Of a DNA stretch of 64,000 bases, positions 44,833 through 58,503 are shown piece after piece (the stretch's first letter is position 1; every line of letters starts with the position of its first letter). A model generated the notes under the pieces. The model saw nothing but the letters and a program-made list of their open reading frames with translations, was not told where the DNA came from and did no database searches. Position numbers and translations under genes: made by a program. Source of the stretch: Rosa chinensis. Its lineage: Eukaryota; Streptophyta; Magnoliopsida; Rosales; Rosaceae. Where the stretch lies: NCBI RefSeq assembly GCF_002994745.2, contig NW_020126850.1, positions 1 to 64,000 on the forward strand, given 5' to 3'.

Positions 44833-46905
44833 TGATAGGAGCATTTTAATGCGACGTTTTACTTGCTTTTCCCTGCATTTTCTGCGTTATTTCCTTAATA
44901 AAACCCTGTTTAGGAAAGTTTCCATTCTTTGATTGGGAAAGTTCCTATTTGTAGAAAGTTTCTATTTTTGTAGTTTCTATTTATCATTTTTTGTAAGTTT
45001 CCATTTTCAGTAGTTTCTATTTTTCATTTTTAGAAAGTTTCCCATTTTCAGTTTAGGAAAGTTGCCATTTTTCATTTTAGGAAAGTTTCTATTTTTCTTA
45101 CTAGTTTCTATTTTCAGGTCCTTGTCACAAATGAGCTGAAATGAGCTCACAAATGGAGAGAGAAGATAGCCAACGTTGGAGGGAGACAAGATGAAGTACA
45201 AAGGGAAGCACAAATGAGCAGAAATGAAGAAAAGAAGTTTTCCTGGTCCAACCAGGAAACCCTGTCCAGAAAAGGAAAGCTTGCCAAAACAAGACTCTTG
45301 AGCCAACCATGAATGGAGATCGAATTAATGAAGTGACATGGCATGAGAGAAGCTTCTTGAAGACTCTAGATGATGACATGGCATAGAGGTGACGCATGGA
45401 GGCCCAAAAACTCTCAAGGCTTGTTGGATTTTCGGCTAATTGGATAAAAGCCCACAAGAGCCCATGGAACTAGGGTTTGTGACGCAAACCCTAGCCCTAA
45501 AGATGTTTTGCCGTGAATTTGCAAGAGAGAAACAAGGAGGTGACGTGGAAAATCAGAAATTAAAAGGAGATTTTCTAGGGAGATTTTCTAGGGCTATTTT
45601 TATGGAAATAAATCAAGAGATAAACCCTAGAAGACTCCTAGCCGTCCAAGCCAAGAGGAAAACAAGGGAATGCCGTGCAAACCCTAGGGAATTCGGCCAA
45701 GAGATAATGAAGAGAGAAGCTAGGGATTGCCGTGAGAAATACAAGGAAGGAGAGAGAATTGCCGTGTGAATCAAAGAAGAACCTAGAAGATTTCGGCAAA
45801 GATATTTTCTAAGAGAGTTTTAAGGAAAGAGAAAAAGGTGGGAACCAAGAAACGGCTAAAAAGGAGTCTAGATTCATTCCTAGAATTCCTAAAGGAAGTT
45901 GGCCGAAATTAAACAAGAAAAATCAGAAATTATCTCAAGGAATTTCGGCAATATTTCTAGGGAATTAAAAGAGAATTTTGTGATTGGTTGCACCACCTCA
46001 TAGGGCTTATGTGGCAAGCTATCATTGGAGGAAACTATGTGGCATTTTCAGATTAATTCCATGGAAAATAAAGAAGAAATTCACGGCTTGGAGACCAAGT
46101 TGGCCGTCCCCTATATAACCTCCCCTCTTCTCAACGTTTGGAGTTCGACACTTTTGCGTTTACACTTTGAGAAAAAAAATCAGAAAACTCTCTCTAGCCT
46201 AGCCGTGTTCATCTCCATCCTCTAGGGCAACCACGAAGTGCAAGCAAGGCCAAGGAAGAAGAGGACAAGCCGTGCACATCATCCATCACCATCCTTGAAG
46301 ATTGCTTTCGAAATTCAAGAGACCATTCATCACTTCATTCATCTCATCTTCATCACGGTGTAATCCGATTCTCCTTGTACCTTTGCTTTGTATTTTCGTT
46401 GGTTTTGCCTTAGTTGACACATATGTATGAACAAGTGTTGTTTTCTGAAATTTTATGATTAATTGTTAATTTTCAGATTCATATATTGCGATTTATGGTT
46501 GCTTTTGTGTGAGTGTTTGATTAAATTTGCATGATAGAAATCTTTTGTATGATAATCTTGAATGGTTCGAAACATTTAGGGTTTTTATGTGATTGTTGCT
46601 ACGAATTTGAGAACATGGATCAACTTTTTGGTTTTGTGTTCTTGAATCAATAAGTAGTAAAGGTTTTGTACAAAAACCGAATTTAATCAAAGAAGATTGC
46701 AATTAGGTGGACTTTTTCATACTAAGTTGCACATTTGAGTTGATAGCCTTTCTAGGTGCTTAATGCATTAAACATGACATGATTGACTAGCTTTCTAGGG
46801 TTTGATTGCATGTTTGATAGAATTAATCTAGGTGCTTTCGCTTAGGTTAATTAGCATTGAAAGTAAAATATGGGAAATTGTTTGCTTTTGAACGTTTCAC
46901 ATGAT
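44833..46905 (+). repeat. 3' LTR of A3 (first 2073 bp, cut by D)
   Basis: It starts TGATAGGAGC after the PPT and stops at CACATGAT, where D begins. The last ~366 bp lie outside the window. TATATAA is at 46112-46118. ATGAT (46901-46905) is the presumed D target duplication. Confidence 0.9.
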
Positions 46906-49609
46906 TGATAGGAGCATAAAATGCGACGTTTATAATGTTTAAACCCTATATTTTGCTAAGTTATTTCCTTTATCTTGATCAATTTAACTTAGTTAGTGTT
47001 TTGCAGGTGTAAATGGAGTCTTAAAGTTCAAAAATGGCTAAGGAAGGCACAAGTGACGCAGAGATGGAAAGAAATGAAGAAATGGAAGTTCTCCCAGTTT
47101 GACTAGGAAAAGGAATCCTAGTTGAAGTAGGAATCAGAAGCTGACTTGGATTCAAACTCTTAAGTAGCGGAAATTAGAAGTTCTACTTGAACAGGGAAAC
47201 CCAATTCTACTCAGATAAGGAATCCTAGTGTGATAAGGAGTCCCTGTTGGATAAGGATTACTCAAGAAGGTTCCGGAAGAGTGTAGAAGAATCGCGGAAA
47301 AAGAAGTTTGTATTCAACTAGGAAACCTACTTGCATATGGAGTTCTACTCATACTAGGAGAGCTATGGAACGATCATGAAGCATCTAGAAGTCTCAAGAA
47401 GGTCATATGCCGTGCACATGGAAGAAGAAGCAACAAGAGATTCGAATTACAAAGCAATGTGGAATTTGGACTTCTTGTTGAGTTTGGATTGGAATTGCCG
47501 TGATAATCTTGAAGGTTCTAGGAAGTTCTTGACGTTTCTACTTCAGAATAGGCGTGGAAGACATGTGAGAGGCATGTGATGTGAAGGAAAATCGAATTGG
47601 ACTCAACTTGTGCATTAAAAGTCAAATCCAATACAGATTCGGAAATCTGCCTGTGCAGATCAGTCAACTTCAACGGAGTGTCAAAAATCGCTCAGAGCTC
47701 AGAAAATTATGATCTTTATATGGTTGGAAAGCTACGGATGTCTAGTTTCCAGAGCGTTTTACGGTTCGTCAATAGCTATTTTCTAGAGCAAGTTATGGCC
47801 GTTTTAGTGGACTGAGGTCAATCCTGCCGGAAATCTGTTTTGTGCCAAAGAAGTCCTAAATCAACACGAACTAAGAGAAACGAAGTAGAAACGAATTGGG
47901 AGTGCCTTGGGACGTTCTACTATATATACCTTGTGTATTAGACGTTCAGGGTTGACACTTTATTCTCCACAATTTCGTTTCTCACCGGTTTGCTCTTGAG
48001 TTTCAGGTTTTTGCATCTACAAGTTCCTAGCCGTGCCATCCTCCATCCTAGCCGTGAATTCTACCTTGTGTTGCTGCCTTGGATCTGCTTTGGACCTTGG
48101 GACGTAGTCAAGGGTTGTTCATACCATCTTCCCTATGTTTGCTTTACGGTTTAGTGTTTTTGTAGTTGTATTTTCTGTTTTGTTTTCCTTATGTGTAAAA
48201 CCGAAACCATGAGATAACTTTCTGATTTTTGAATGCGATTTTGATGTTCTTTTCAATGATTGATTGGTTTATGCGTGTTTGATCTTTATTAGTTGCCGAA
48301 ATATGGAATGATAATCTGGTTTTGTTTTATGGAAAACTTTTATGTGTTCTTGTTCTTTGGGTGCGCAACTTAGGATGATTGCATGTAATTGGAGCTAGTA
48401 ATTAGGTGAACGCTTGTTGATCCTAGTTCGTTAAAGTAGTAAAGGCTTTGTACAAAGGTCGAGATCAGATTATGCATGTAATGAAAAGACTTGCTTTGAG
48501 TACTTGAATTTGCATGTTTATTGACTAAACTTTCACTTGTGCTTAATGATTCGAATGCATGAGATCATGAGTTGCTTTGATTGTGTGATACCTGCATTTG
48601 AAATATATTGTTTAGGCGCTTGTTCTACTCAATTGTGTAAAGGGAAGTCATATAAGGGACATTGGGCGCTTGTAACTTTGTTTCTTGGTTGATATCGTTT
48701 CATGGTAACTAAAAGATTAAAGATTGCATGAATGGATTGTTCTTGATTAGTTCTTGAAAAATTGTTCTTCGAAAAATTCTTCTTTTCCCACCTATGTAAA
48801 TAAACGTTTTTGTTCTTGATTGTTTTCTGAAAATTCATAGTTTAATCTTCAAAAAAAACCCCCCATCTTTATGTTTTCTTGTTTGTGTAAATAAATAAAA
48901 TTAACTTAGATTTTTAGGTAGCATGTTAACCTAGTTAAATAAAAATAATAAATAAAAAAAAAAAAAAATAAATGTTTTTAAATTCGTGAATAGTGTCTCC
49001 GTGAATAGTAAATATGTGTTAGTGTTTTCTAGGAATTATTTTGGTGGTTTTTAGGGATTTGTTTTGTGTTTTTTAGGAGTTCCTAAATTTTAGGGATTCT
49101 TTGGTGTTTTATAGGAAAAGTAGTTAGAGTTAGTTTTGACTTAGTATTTTGTGTTTGACTTGGTCAATAATTTGTTTTCTTAGTAATTAAGTAATTCTAA
49201 TTAGTATATAACTAGTAATCCTTGTTGTATATGGTTTTCTAATGTGATATGGATTTGTAAATTGTGTATAAATACGAGTAGGATTTCCAAAACCTTTTCT
49301 AACTCAAATTCTTTCTTTGTTTCGAATTGTGTGAGTATATATATGTGTTAGTTTTCATTGTTTTCTTCATTCTTTGCTCTCTAATTTCGTATGCTATGTA
49401 AGTATGTTTGCTCTCTAACTTGTAAATTCTAATTTTCGTAAAAACTTGTATATGTTCTTATAATTTTCGTGTGATGTATATTCTATGTTTCTTTAATTTG
49501 TTTCTCACATGTTAGCACCCTCAATCCCCGGTTTGTTCGATACCCTATTTGCTCTATACTAATGATGATATTTTTCAGGGTTTAAATTGGCGATGCTTTG
49601 CACGTATCA
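46906..49609 (+). repeat. 5' LTR of D (2704 bp)
   Basis: It starts TGATAGGAGCATAAAATG and ends CACGTATCA before the PBS. U3 has many short ACTAGGAA/TCCTAGT-like repeats (about 47100-47360). TATATATA lies at 47921-47928. An A/T-rich stretch (about 48945-48985) and TCAATCCCCGG (49521-49531) lie in R-U5. Small ORFs inside it are not supported as genes. Confidence 0.88.
47921..47928 (+). promoter_or_regulatory. TATA box, D 5' LTR
   Basis: TATATATA lies about 1.0 kb after the LTR start, followed by CCTTGTGTATTA. It is the best TATA candidate in this LTR. Confidence 0.55.
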
Positions 49610-50562
49610 ATTTTTGGCGCCGTTGCCGGGGATTGAAAAGTCTTCATGTGATGAAAACGCCACTAAGGTATTGATTTGGTAAGGGGCCGTGAACTTTAAT
49701 GGAATAGGTGAAGTCCCTTTGTTAATGTTAGCCTAAACCCCTTTCTAGAACCTGAATCAGGTCTATTAAGGTTGAGGGCGGCTTTTATTAACAATCGAAC
49801 AATGTCTTGCACTTAGTATTTTTTCTTATCTAAGTAAGTATAGCCTATGTGGAATGGTGTCTAGAAAGGGGACAACGTTCATGACGGGTTTTGAATCCAG
49901 AACGGCAATTGCCAAAATGGGTTCTACCTCTCGTGCTCGTCCTCCCCCAACTGGCCATTTCAGTAAGGTTGCCCAAAGGATTTGAAAAAGACTATGTGTA
50001 TAGCCAAGGACTTGGGCCGCACGTCCAAAACAAAGTTCATGACGTCTCATTGAGTCAATATACTTAGACAATTCTCGAAAATAATTGGCTTGGGTACGAA
50101 TGTTGTAGGTCATAACGGAATAGGTGAAAGTTCTTTTATTAATGCTTGTCAAGCAACTCTTTTTATCAAGTAGGCGCACCTTAGTAATGCAGAGTGTCTA
50201 GGTTGATTGGATACAAGAAGTGCTAGCAAAGGGTCTCGTCCCCTGCTAAACAAGTGAGCTGAGCTCCGCCAAAATTGTTCCTCTACTACCTGGCTCTGTG
50301 TGAAAAGAGTTACCAAAAGATAGATAGGGGGAGACTTGCATTAACATTAGAATCTTTGGGCCGCACGTCTAAACCTTGACTTAACGACTACTTATTTAAG
50401 TTGATTACTTCGAAAGTTGTAGAAGATTGTAACTAACCACTATAAATTTTCGTTGACCATGTGTATACTTGTATATATGTGACGTTTTGGTGTGTGTACC
50501 TTGGTCCACGTCATGTTTATACCTTACTAACATTATTCTTTTGTTCTACTACAGATCAATGA
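49610..50562 (+). other. Leader of D
   Basis: It contains a module 1 relative (about 49699-50040) and module 3 (about 50120-50380; GGGTCTCGTCCCCTG and GTGAGCTGAGCTCCGCC). A candidate 5' splice site GTAAGTAT starts at 49834. A textbook-like 3' splice site has TACTAAC at 50525-50531, a T-rich tract and CAG ending at 50554, eight bases before the gag ATG at 50563. Confidence 0.68.
49615..49632 (+). promoter_or_regulatory. PBS (tRNA-Asp type), D
   Basis: This is an exact 18-nt PBS. CCGGGGATTGA (49626-49636) is fully complementary to TCAATCCCCGG in U5 (49521-49531). Confidence 0.88.
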
Positions 50563-53500
50563 ATGTCTGGATCGTCTGAACCACCCAAGTACACCAAAAC
50601 GCCCCTCCACGTCATTCAAGCACGAATTGAAAAGCTTAAGAAAAACTCGGATCTCTTTGACATCCAAGTTACCACTCCACTTCAATTTCGTGAGCTTCAA
50701 TTAGATAGTGAAGGGAATAGAGTAGAGGGAGGATCAGAAGCTTCTGACACTTCAGTTGTTCCATCACCACACCAAACGCCACCTCCATCACCTCGTGCAC
50801 TTTTAGTCGTTCCACCACCACCACCACCAATGGCTCTCACCATAAGGCAACTCTCTACATCCGTCATCCCACCTGGTGGCGTCCCTACTTGCATAACCTA
50901 CCAGGCTGCAGCTGAGGGGTTAACAGCTGATTTTGAGTTGAAGTCTGGATTGCTTCATCGTCTTCCTACATTCCATGGACTCTCTATGGAAGATCCCAAC
51001 AACCACTTGATGGAATTTCAGTTCATCTGCACTAGCATGAAGCCTCAAGGAGCTGATAAGCATATTTTGAAGTTAAAAGCCTTCCCATTTTCGTTGGCTG
51101 ACAAGGCAAAGCAATGGCTTTATGAGTTGCCAAGTGGACGGATTACATCTTGGGCTGATATGATGAAGGCGTTTCTTGAGAAGTATTTCCCTACATCTCG
51201 CATCATCATGCTTAGGAAGAGGATAAGTGGAATTCAACAAGGGCAAGATGAGTCCTACGCAGATTACTATGAGAGGTTCAAGTCTCTCACCACTCAATGC
51301 CCTCAACATGGCATGAAGGATGAGACCTTGCTCACTTGTTTTTATGATGGGCTCACCAACTTGGAAAGAGACATGCTAGATGCAGCTTCTGGTGGATCGT
51401 TTGTTGACAAGGAACCTGCGGCTGGAATGGTTCTGATTGAGAATATGGCCTTGAATCAACAACAATATGGAAGCTCTAGGCCCAAATCCACCACCACACG
51501 TGAAAGGGTCCATGAGGTAAGTACTTTAGCTCAATTGGAGGATAAAATTAACAAACTTACGTCTCTTGTGTCTCAGGGAGCGCATGGACAAGTTATGGTG
51601 TGTGGAGTTTGCTCAATGCAAGGGCATGTGTCTGATCAATGCCCTCAACTCATGGAAAGTGGAGGACAGGAAGGTGTTAACGCCATAGGTTTCCAACAAG
51701 GGTACCAACGTCCTAGGAATGATCCTTACTCGAATACCTACAATCCTGGATGGAGGGATCACCCCAATTTTCGTTGGAAGGACAATGACAACGTTCAAAG
51801 TGCACCTCAAGGGTTCCAACAACGTCCTCAAGGCTTTTATCAAAAGCCTCAACCTCCTAACCCTACTCCTTTCAATTCGAATTATAATTCAAATGCTTCT
51901 TCTTCTTCTTCTAATGATGAATTGATCCGAACTCTAACCAAATCTACTCAAGCTTTAATTGCAGGTCAAACTCATCATGGGAATCAGATCAATGCCATAT
52001 CCACGGATGTGAATGAGATGAAGAAGCAAATGAGTCAAGTTGTGGAGTTTATGGGTAAGTTTCATGAGCAAGGAAAATTACCAAGTGGTACCATCCCTAA
52101 TCCTCACTTTGAGCAAGCAAAGGTCGTCACTACAAGGAGTGGTAAGACCCTTGTAGACCCTCCAAAGCCTCCTAAGAAGGTTTCAACGTCAACATTAGAG
52201 GAGGAGGAGGACCCTGCAACGTCTAAGGCTCATGTGACACCTCCTACTGCAGAACCGAAACCTAAAGGACAAGTTTCTAACTCTTTAAATTCGGTTATTA
52301 CTAATCCATCTTCTTCTCCTTTGCCTTTCCCAAGCAGATATGCTAAGTCCAAGAAGGATGAAGCCGAAAAGGCCATCTTGGAAACTTTTAAGAAAGTGCA
52401 AATCAACATTCCTCTCCTTGAGGCCATTAAGCAAATTCCTAAGTATGCAAAATTTTTGAAGGAACTTTGCACCACAAGGAGACAAAACCGTGAGAGAGAA
52501 GTGGTGAAGGTAAGTGAGAACGTCTCAGCTGTGCTTCAACGCAAAATGCCTGAAAAGTGTAAGGATCCAGGGAGTTTTTCTATCCCTTGTGTTATTGGAA
52601 CCACTAGATTCGAAAATGCCATGCTAGACTTAGGTGCTTCTATAAATGTTATGCCATATTCTGTTTATACATCTCTAGGTCTAGGTGAACTTAAACATGA
52701 TAATGTTATTATTCAATTGGCAGATCGATCTAATGCATACCCTAAGGGGTTAGTTGAGGATGTACTTGTGCAGGTAGGTGAGCTAATCTTCCCAGCTGAT
52801 TTTTACGTCCTAGAGATGGAGGAGCCCTCTCCCAAGTCAACGCCACTTTTGCTAGGTCGTCCCTTCATGAGGACGGCTAGGACTAAAATTGATGTGTATT
52901 CTGGCACCTTGTCAATGGAATTCGATGGAGAAGTTGTTGGCTTCAACATTTTTGAAGCTATGAGGTATCCCCTAAGTGATTTTCAATCATGTTTTTCTAT
53001 TGATATACTTGATGAACTTGCGCAGAAATTCATGGAGATTATGGAGGATGATGCCATGGCTTCAACCATTGCAAATGGCGTTGGCATTCTTGAAAATGGC
53101 GTCACCATACCTAAGGAAGAGCTCACGGATTCTTATGAATCTATCCACCTAGAAAACGTTGCTTCTCTTGAGGCAACGTCCTATGTAGGTAGGTCAAGTC
53201 CTTCTTTTTCACTTTCCATCTCTACTAATAAACCTTTACCTTCAGTGATCCAGGCACCTACCCTAGAACTAAAGCCATTGCCAGATCATTTGAAGTATGT
53301 TTATTTGGGAGATAAAGAGACATTGCCTGTAATCATTTCATCATCCTTGACTCCAACTCAAGAGGACAAACTTGTGGAGATGCTTAAGAGACACAAAACT
53401 GCAATTGGTTGGACCTTGGCAGATATCAAGGGAATTAGCCCTACCACCTGTGTCCATAGGATTTTGCTTGAGGAGGGAGCTAAGCCAACTAGGGAGGCTC

Positions 53501-54472
53501 AAAGACGATTGAATCCACCCATGATGGAAGTTGTGAAGAAAGAAGTCATCAAGCTTCTTGATTGTGGCGTCATATACCCTATTTCAGATTCTAAGTGGGT
53601 TTCACCAGTTCAAGTTGTGCCAAAGAAGTCTGGAATAACTGTTGTGAAGAATGCAGAGAATGAGTTAGTGCCTCAGAGAACTGTGACTGGACATCGAGTT
53701 TGTATTGACTATAGGAAGCTCAACGCCACTACTAGGAAGGATCACTTCCCTTTGCCATTCATTGATCAGATGCTTGAGAGGTTAGCTGGCCATGAGTTTT
53801 ATTGCTTCTTGGATGGATATTCTGGTTACAATCAAATAGCCATTGCTCATGAGGATCAAGAGAAAACGACCTTCACTTGTCCTTTTGGAACGTTTGCCTA
53901 CAGAAGAATGCCATTCGGACTATGCAACGCCCCAGGTACGTTTCAAAGGTGCATGGTAAGTATCTTTTCTGATTTTATTGAGAAAATTATTGAAGTTTTT
54001 ATGGATGACTTTTCTGTCTTTGGTAAAGATTTCGAAAATTGCTTAAGTAACTTAGAATTGATACTTGTACGTTGTGAAGAAACTAACCTTGTTTTAAATT
54101 GGGAAAAATGTCACTTTATGGTTAAACAGGGAATAGTTTTAGGGCACATTATCTCTAAACGTGGAATTGAAGTAGATAAAGCTAAAGTAGATCTTGTTAG
54201 ATACTTACCATACCCCACAAGTGTGAGGGAGGTCCGTTCTTTTCTTGGACATGCAGGTTTCTACAGGCGCTTTATCAAGGACTTCTCCAAGATTTCTAGG
54301 CCCCTATGTCGTCTACTTCAAAAGGAAGTGGCGTTTGAGTTTGATGAGGATTGCAAGAAGGCATTCAACACTTTGAAGGAGCTTCTAACGTCTGCACCAA
54401 TTATGCTTCCACCAGATTGGTCTCTACCCTTTGAGATCATGTGTGACGCCTCAGATTATGCCATTGGGGCCG
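50563..54472 (+). CDS. gag-pol: gag-pol of D (truncated in RNase H)
   Basis: A 1303-codon frame is open to the E insertion. The N-terminus MSGSSEPPKYTKTPLHVIQ differs from the A group, but the capsid-like domain (FPFSLADKAKQWLYELP) is clearly related. The CCHC knuckle is at 51601-51642. Protease has DLGAS (52627-52641) and LLLGRPFMRTARTKIDV. RT has the catalytic FMDDF (53998-54012). RNase H begins with [12 protein letters not shown] and stops there. The frame runs ten codons into the E LTR (MRLKSKRII, stop at 54502-54504); this tail is an accident of insertion. Gag and Pol are in one frame, as in A3. Integrase is not visible. Confidence 0.9.
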
Positions 54473-56488
54473 TGATGCGCCTGAAAAGCAAGCGCATAAT
54501 TTAACCCTGAAATGTCATTAGTAGTACGTAATAAATAGGGATCGTTCTATTCCGGGGATTGAGGGTACACCTGTCATTATCAAACAATTAAACAATTAAA
54601 ATTAAAACAAAGTATAATATTTACAAAGATATAACAAAATATATACATATTTACGAAAAGGGGGGATTTTGTTTTTGGTTTTTCGAAAATAAAACTAAGT
54701 TAACAAAACAATTAAAATGCAAAAACATAAAAATACAAATGGAATGAGAGAACAAAGATCAAAAACCGAAACTTATGATTAAAATTGACTCAAACCCTAA
54801 TATTTGTTCATCTAAGTCATGAGAAAGGAGTTGATCATGTGAAACATTCGAAAGCAAATGAATTCCCATTTTTTACTTTTCAATGCTAATTAACCTAAGC
54901 GAAAGCACCTAGATTAATCCTATCAAACATGCAATCAAACCCTAGAAAGCTAGTCAATCATGTCATGTTTAACGCATTACACATAAAGAAAGGCTATCAA
55001 CTCAAGTGTACAACTTAGTATGGAACACTCCACCTAATTGCAATCCTCGTTAATTAAATTCGGTCTTTGCACAAAACCTTTACTACTTTGATTCAAGTTT
55101 ACACAAAACGAAAAGTCGATTTCATGTTCTTAAACCTAGCACCAATTATATCGAAACCCTAAGTGTTTGCAACCACATAAGATTAAAATACAAAAGTTAT
55201 CTATAACGCAAATTTAATTAAACAAACCCACATAAGCAACTCTCGAATCACAATAATATGAATCTGAAAATTCTCAATTAATCATAAAAATTCCAGAAAT
55301 TAATATTTGTTCAAACACATATGTCAACTAGTTCATAACCAACGAAATTCAAAGCAAAGGTTACAAAGGAGAATCGGATTACACCGTGAGATGGGGATGG
55401 TGATGAACGATTGATGTGGTGGTCTCTTGAATCTCGAAAGCAAGCTTCAAGGTTGGAGATGGATGATGGATGCTCACGGCTATGCTTCTTCTCCCTTGGC
55501 CTTGCTTGAACTCGTGGAGATGACTAGAGGATGGAGAAACTCACAGCTATGCTAAGAAGATTTTCTGATTTTTTTTCTAAAGTGTAAATTGTATGGGGAG
55601 AGGAACCTTGACGTTGAGAAAGGGGAGTTTTATATAGGAGCATGGCTAGGGTTCACAAAGCAATCAGAATTTTCCACATAGCTTCAACCAATGATAATTC
55701 GCCAAGTAAGCTTGTGATGTGGTCCAACCAATCATAGAATGCCAAGTAAGCCTTGTGATGTGTTCCAACCAATCATAATTCTCTAAAATACCTCCCTAAT
55801 ATTTAATTGCCGAATTTCCTTGAAATTATTCTGATTTTCTTCATGAATTTCGGCCAACATTCCTTTAGGGAATTTGGGGATGAATCTAGACGCCTTTTTA
55901 GCTTTTCCTTGGTGCACACATATTTTCCTTCCATAAATATCTCCCTTGAATCTCTCTTGGCGTCATCTCCTTGATTATTTCTGATTTTCACGTTGGCAAT
56001 CACACCAAATTATTCCTCCAGCAATATTTCTTTCCATAAAAGTCTCCCAAGAAAATCTCTCCTTGAAATCCTCAATCAATCATCTTCAATTCCCACGTTG
56101 TCACCTTGTTTTTCCTTAAGTATTACACGGCAAATTTAATCCCCAAGGAAAATATATTTTCCTTTTTTTAAAAAAACTCTTCCTTGATTCTCTCCTTGCC
56201 ATGTCATCTTCATGAAACTTCTCATTCCATTTATGAACTCAATTCTGCTTATTTATTCCAAAAACCTGAAAATAGAAGCTTTCTAAAATAAGAAATGGAA
56301 ACTTTCTTAAACTAAAATGGAAACTTTCTAAAAATGAAAAATAGAAACTACAAAACGGAAACTTTCTACAATTAGGAACTTTCCCATTCGAAGAACGGAA
56401 ACTTTCCTAAACAGAGTTTTATTAAGGAAATAACGCAGAAAATATAGGGAAATAACAGTTAAAATGTCGCATTAAAATGCTCCTATCA
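54473..56488 (-). repeat. 3' LTR of E (2016 bp)
   Basis: On the minus strand it runs from TGATAGGAGC (56488) to GCGCATCA (54473). TATATAAAA lies at 55628-55636. It is highly similar to both palindrome arms and to the G fragment, which defines one LTR subfamily. Confidence 0.9.
55628..55636 (-). promoter_or_regulatory. TATA box, E LTR
   Basis: TATATAAAA on the minus strand is the same box and context as in the palindrome arms. Confidence 0.55.
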
Positions 56489-58503
56489 AATTCCCCCACA
56501 CTTAGCTTTTGCTAGTCCCTTAGCAAAATCTCACAAAGACTCAACTAAGACTCAACGAAAATTTAAAGACTCTACACAAACAATGACTCTATTGCCCTTC
56601 AACTTTTTGTCTCAGCAATCTCTTACTTTCATAACACCAAGATTAGCACTCAACCAAGAATCAATGTTTTAGCATTCGAGAGTTAATTGAAACACATAAT
56701 CTTCACTTACACAAGTAGGACTTGGTTGTAACAATAGTGATGGGTTATGTTAAGCATGTTTCAGACAAGTATGATTCATATCCTCACAAGGTATATCCAC
56801 TCTTTCTTCTCTCAGAATTCAAGGCAATGCTTAAAAGCTTATAATCACTCAATTATATGTGAGAGAAAATATTTTGAGGCAATCAAATAGCTCACATATA
56901 TAAGAAACGAAAGCACTTTGTGAATATAATAATTTTTTTTTCAAAAGATCTCATGAAAGATATCAACTACTTGCACAGATGGACCCAAGCCATAGGTTCA
57001 ACTCTTGTAACTCATCTCCACATCAAAGGTTGTCCCATCTTAAGGATCAAAAAGGTCTTATTAAGGGTTGTAATGGGGCCAAGGCTCAAGGTTTTAAGAA
57101 ATGAAAGGGTAAGGAATTTAACAAAGTGTCCTAAAAACCTAGCAGAGCTCATGTAGCTGTAGAGACTTCTAGAAATCCACCAAGATATATCAAAACGTCC
57201 CATCCCATAGAGGTAATGTAAAGAGGCCAAATGTCTTCATTTGGGCCCTAACTTCACTCTAAACTTCCTTTGAACTCTAGTGAATTGGACAAAGGCCAAA
57301 TTTTCCAATAGTGGGCCTTCAATTCAAAATAAACTCCAAGATCACTAAGTATGGGGGACTAAAATCCATAAACATACATTTTTCTTTCTTTTAGCCGTAC
57401 ACATTTTTTCTTTTCTTTTCATTTTTCACGGCTTTCACATATTTTTTTTTATGGACAAGTCTACCCCCACACTTGAACTTTCACCTCTTCTCAATTTTCA
57501 TCCTTAACGCCAAACCCATGTAGTATGTCTCAAAAGATAGCTCCACTAAGTTCTTAGAACAAAGGGTAGGGTTGTAACTATACTAAGCTTCATGGTTAAG
57601 GATTTTAAGGGTGATGAACGAAAAGACTTAATGTAGGCTCAAAGGAGCTTATCTAGGGGGGTCCCATGACGGGCACAATTAAGGACACAGGTTTATTTGG
57701 CAATGGTGGTAATTCCTAAGGTGCCTCTATCCTTTCCAGAATCAGGGCCATGTATTGATATAACGTTTCAACAAGCACAAGAGTGAATTCTAGCATTCTC
57801 TAGTCCATCAAACTTAATCTATGGCAAGTAATCAATCAAATGAAAGAATAATGAGATCATCAAAACATCGCCAAGAAAATAAGAATATATTTTTCATTTA
57901 TCACTCCAAGAAAAAGGGACATGGGCTCAATATCTCACATGGGCTTTTTATGAATCAAAACTCATCTTAACATGCTCATATTCTGTACCAAAGTCACGAA
58001 ATCCATATCCACTACACATGCATACATTTTTCATATATCTCAATTAACCAAAGAATACCATTTTAGAAATCATCTCAATTTTGTGATCCTCTTTTAATCA
58101 TGATTTCAGAGATATAGAATCATCCTAGACAGTTGAAAGGGCATCCTAAGACTCAAAGCAAAAACAAAAGCAACAAAATTTTTAAATTTTTGACATTTTT
58201 CACTTTTTTTGTATTTTTCAATATATGACTCAAGATAAAAGTGTAAATCCCTTCCCCCACACTTAAATATTGCATTGTCCTCAATGTAATCAATCATAAG
58301 CATGCAATGAAACAATTAAGCATATAGGAATGGAATTTACGAAAAGACTACAAAAATAAAGGAGAAAATTATAAAGTAAAAGAAATAGCGAAAGAGAAAG
58401 CAAATCTGTGTTATTGAAGACTCCTTCACAGCTGCTTCTGAATTGGGTTGCCTCCCAAGCAGCGCTTGAATTGAACGTCTTTCAGCCAGACGGTACCTCC
58501 ATT
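56489..58503 (-). other. 3' noncoding region of E with PPT and hairpins
   Basis: The PPT is at 56489-56503 and its hairpin at 56507-56528 (TTTTGCTA and TAGCAAAA). PPT-like tracts lie near 57462 and 58255, with the inverted repeat CATTG-TCCT-CAATG near 58273. H2 is near 58443-58458 and H1 at 58476-58492 (CGTCT and AGACG). Small ORFs in this stretch are antisense shadows or unsupported. No gene is visible. Confidence 0.75.

Larger units (their letters stand above)
20834..46905 (+). mobile_element. A3: Athila-like element with complete but interrupted gag-pol
   Basis: A3 consists of 5' LTR, PBS, leader, gag-pol, 3' noncoding region, PPT and the first 2073 bp of the 3' LTR, broken by B1, C and D. 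Taking out B1 and C with one duplication each leaves a single frame of 1883 codons (41 + 1842) from 24991 to 42848, so A3 was apparently coding-competent when it was hit. The comparable stretches of its two LTRs are equal in length (2073 bp) and I noticed only four substitutions, which means a recent insertion. It lies in the 3' noncoding region of A2, with TTTGA at 20829-20833 as presumed duplication. Confidence 0.88.
46906..54472 (+). mobile_element. D: second Athila-like subfamily with gag-pol (cut by E)
   Basis: D consists of 5' LTR of 2704 bp, PBS, leader and gag-pol up to RNase H, where minus-strand E is inserted (presumed duplication GGCCG, 54468-54472). Its Gag and LTR differ strongly from the A group while RT is close. 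It is a separate subfamily with the same PBS. The visible gag-pol has no internal stop or frameshift. The remaining pol, 3' region and 3' LTR must be right of the window. Confidence 0.88.

Noticed and set aside
54473..54504. Ten-codon extension of D Pol into the E LTR as a functional fusion
   Set aside because: It is simply read-through to the first stop after an insertion that removed the rest of RNase H and integrase.
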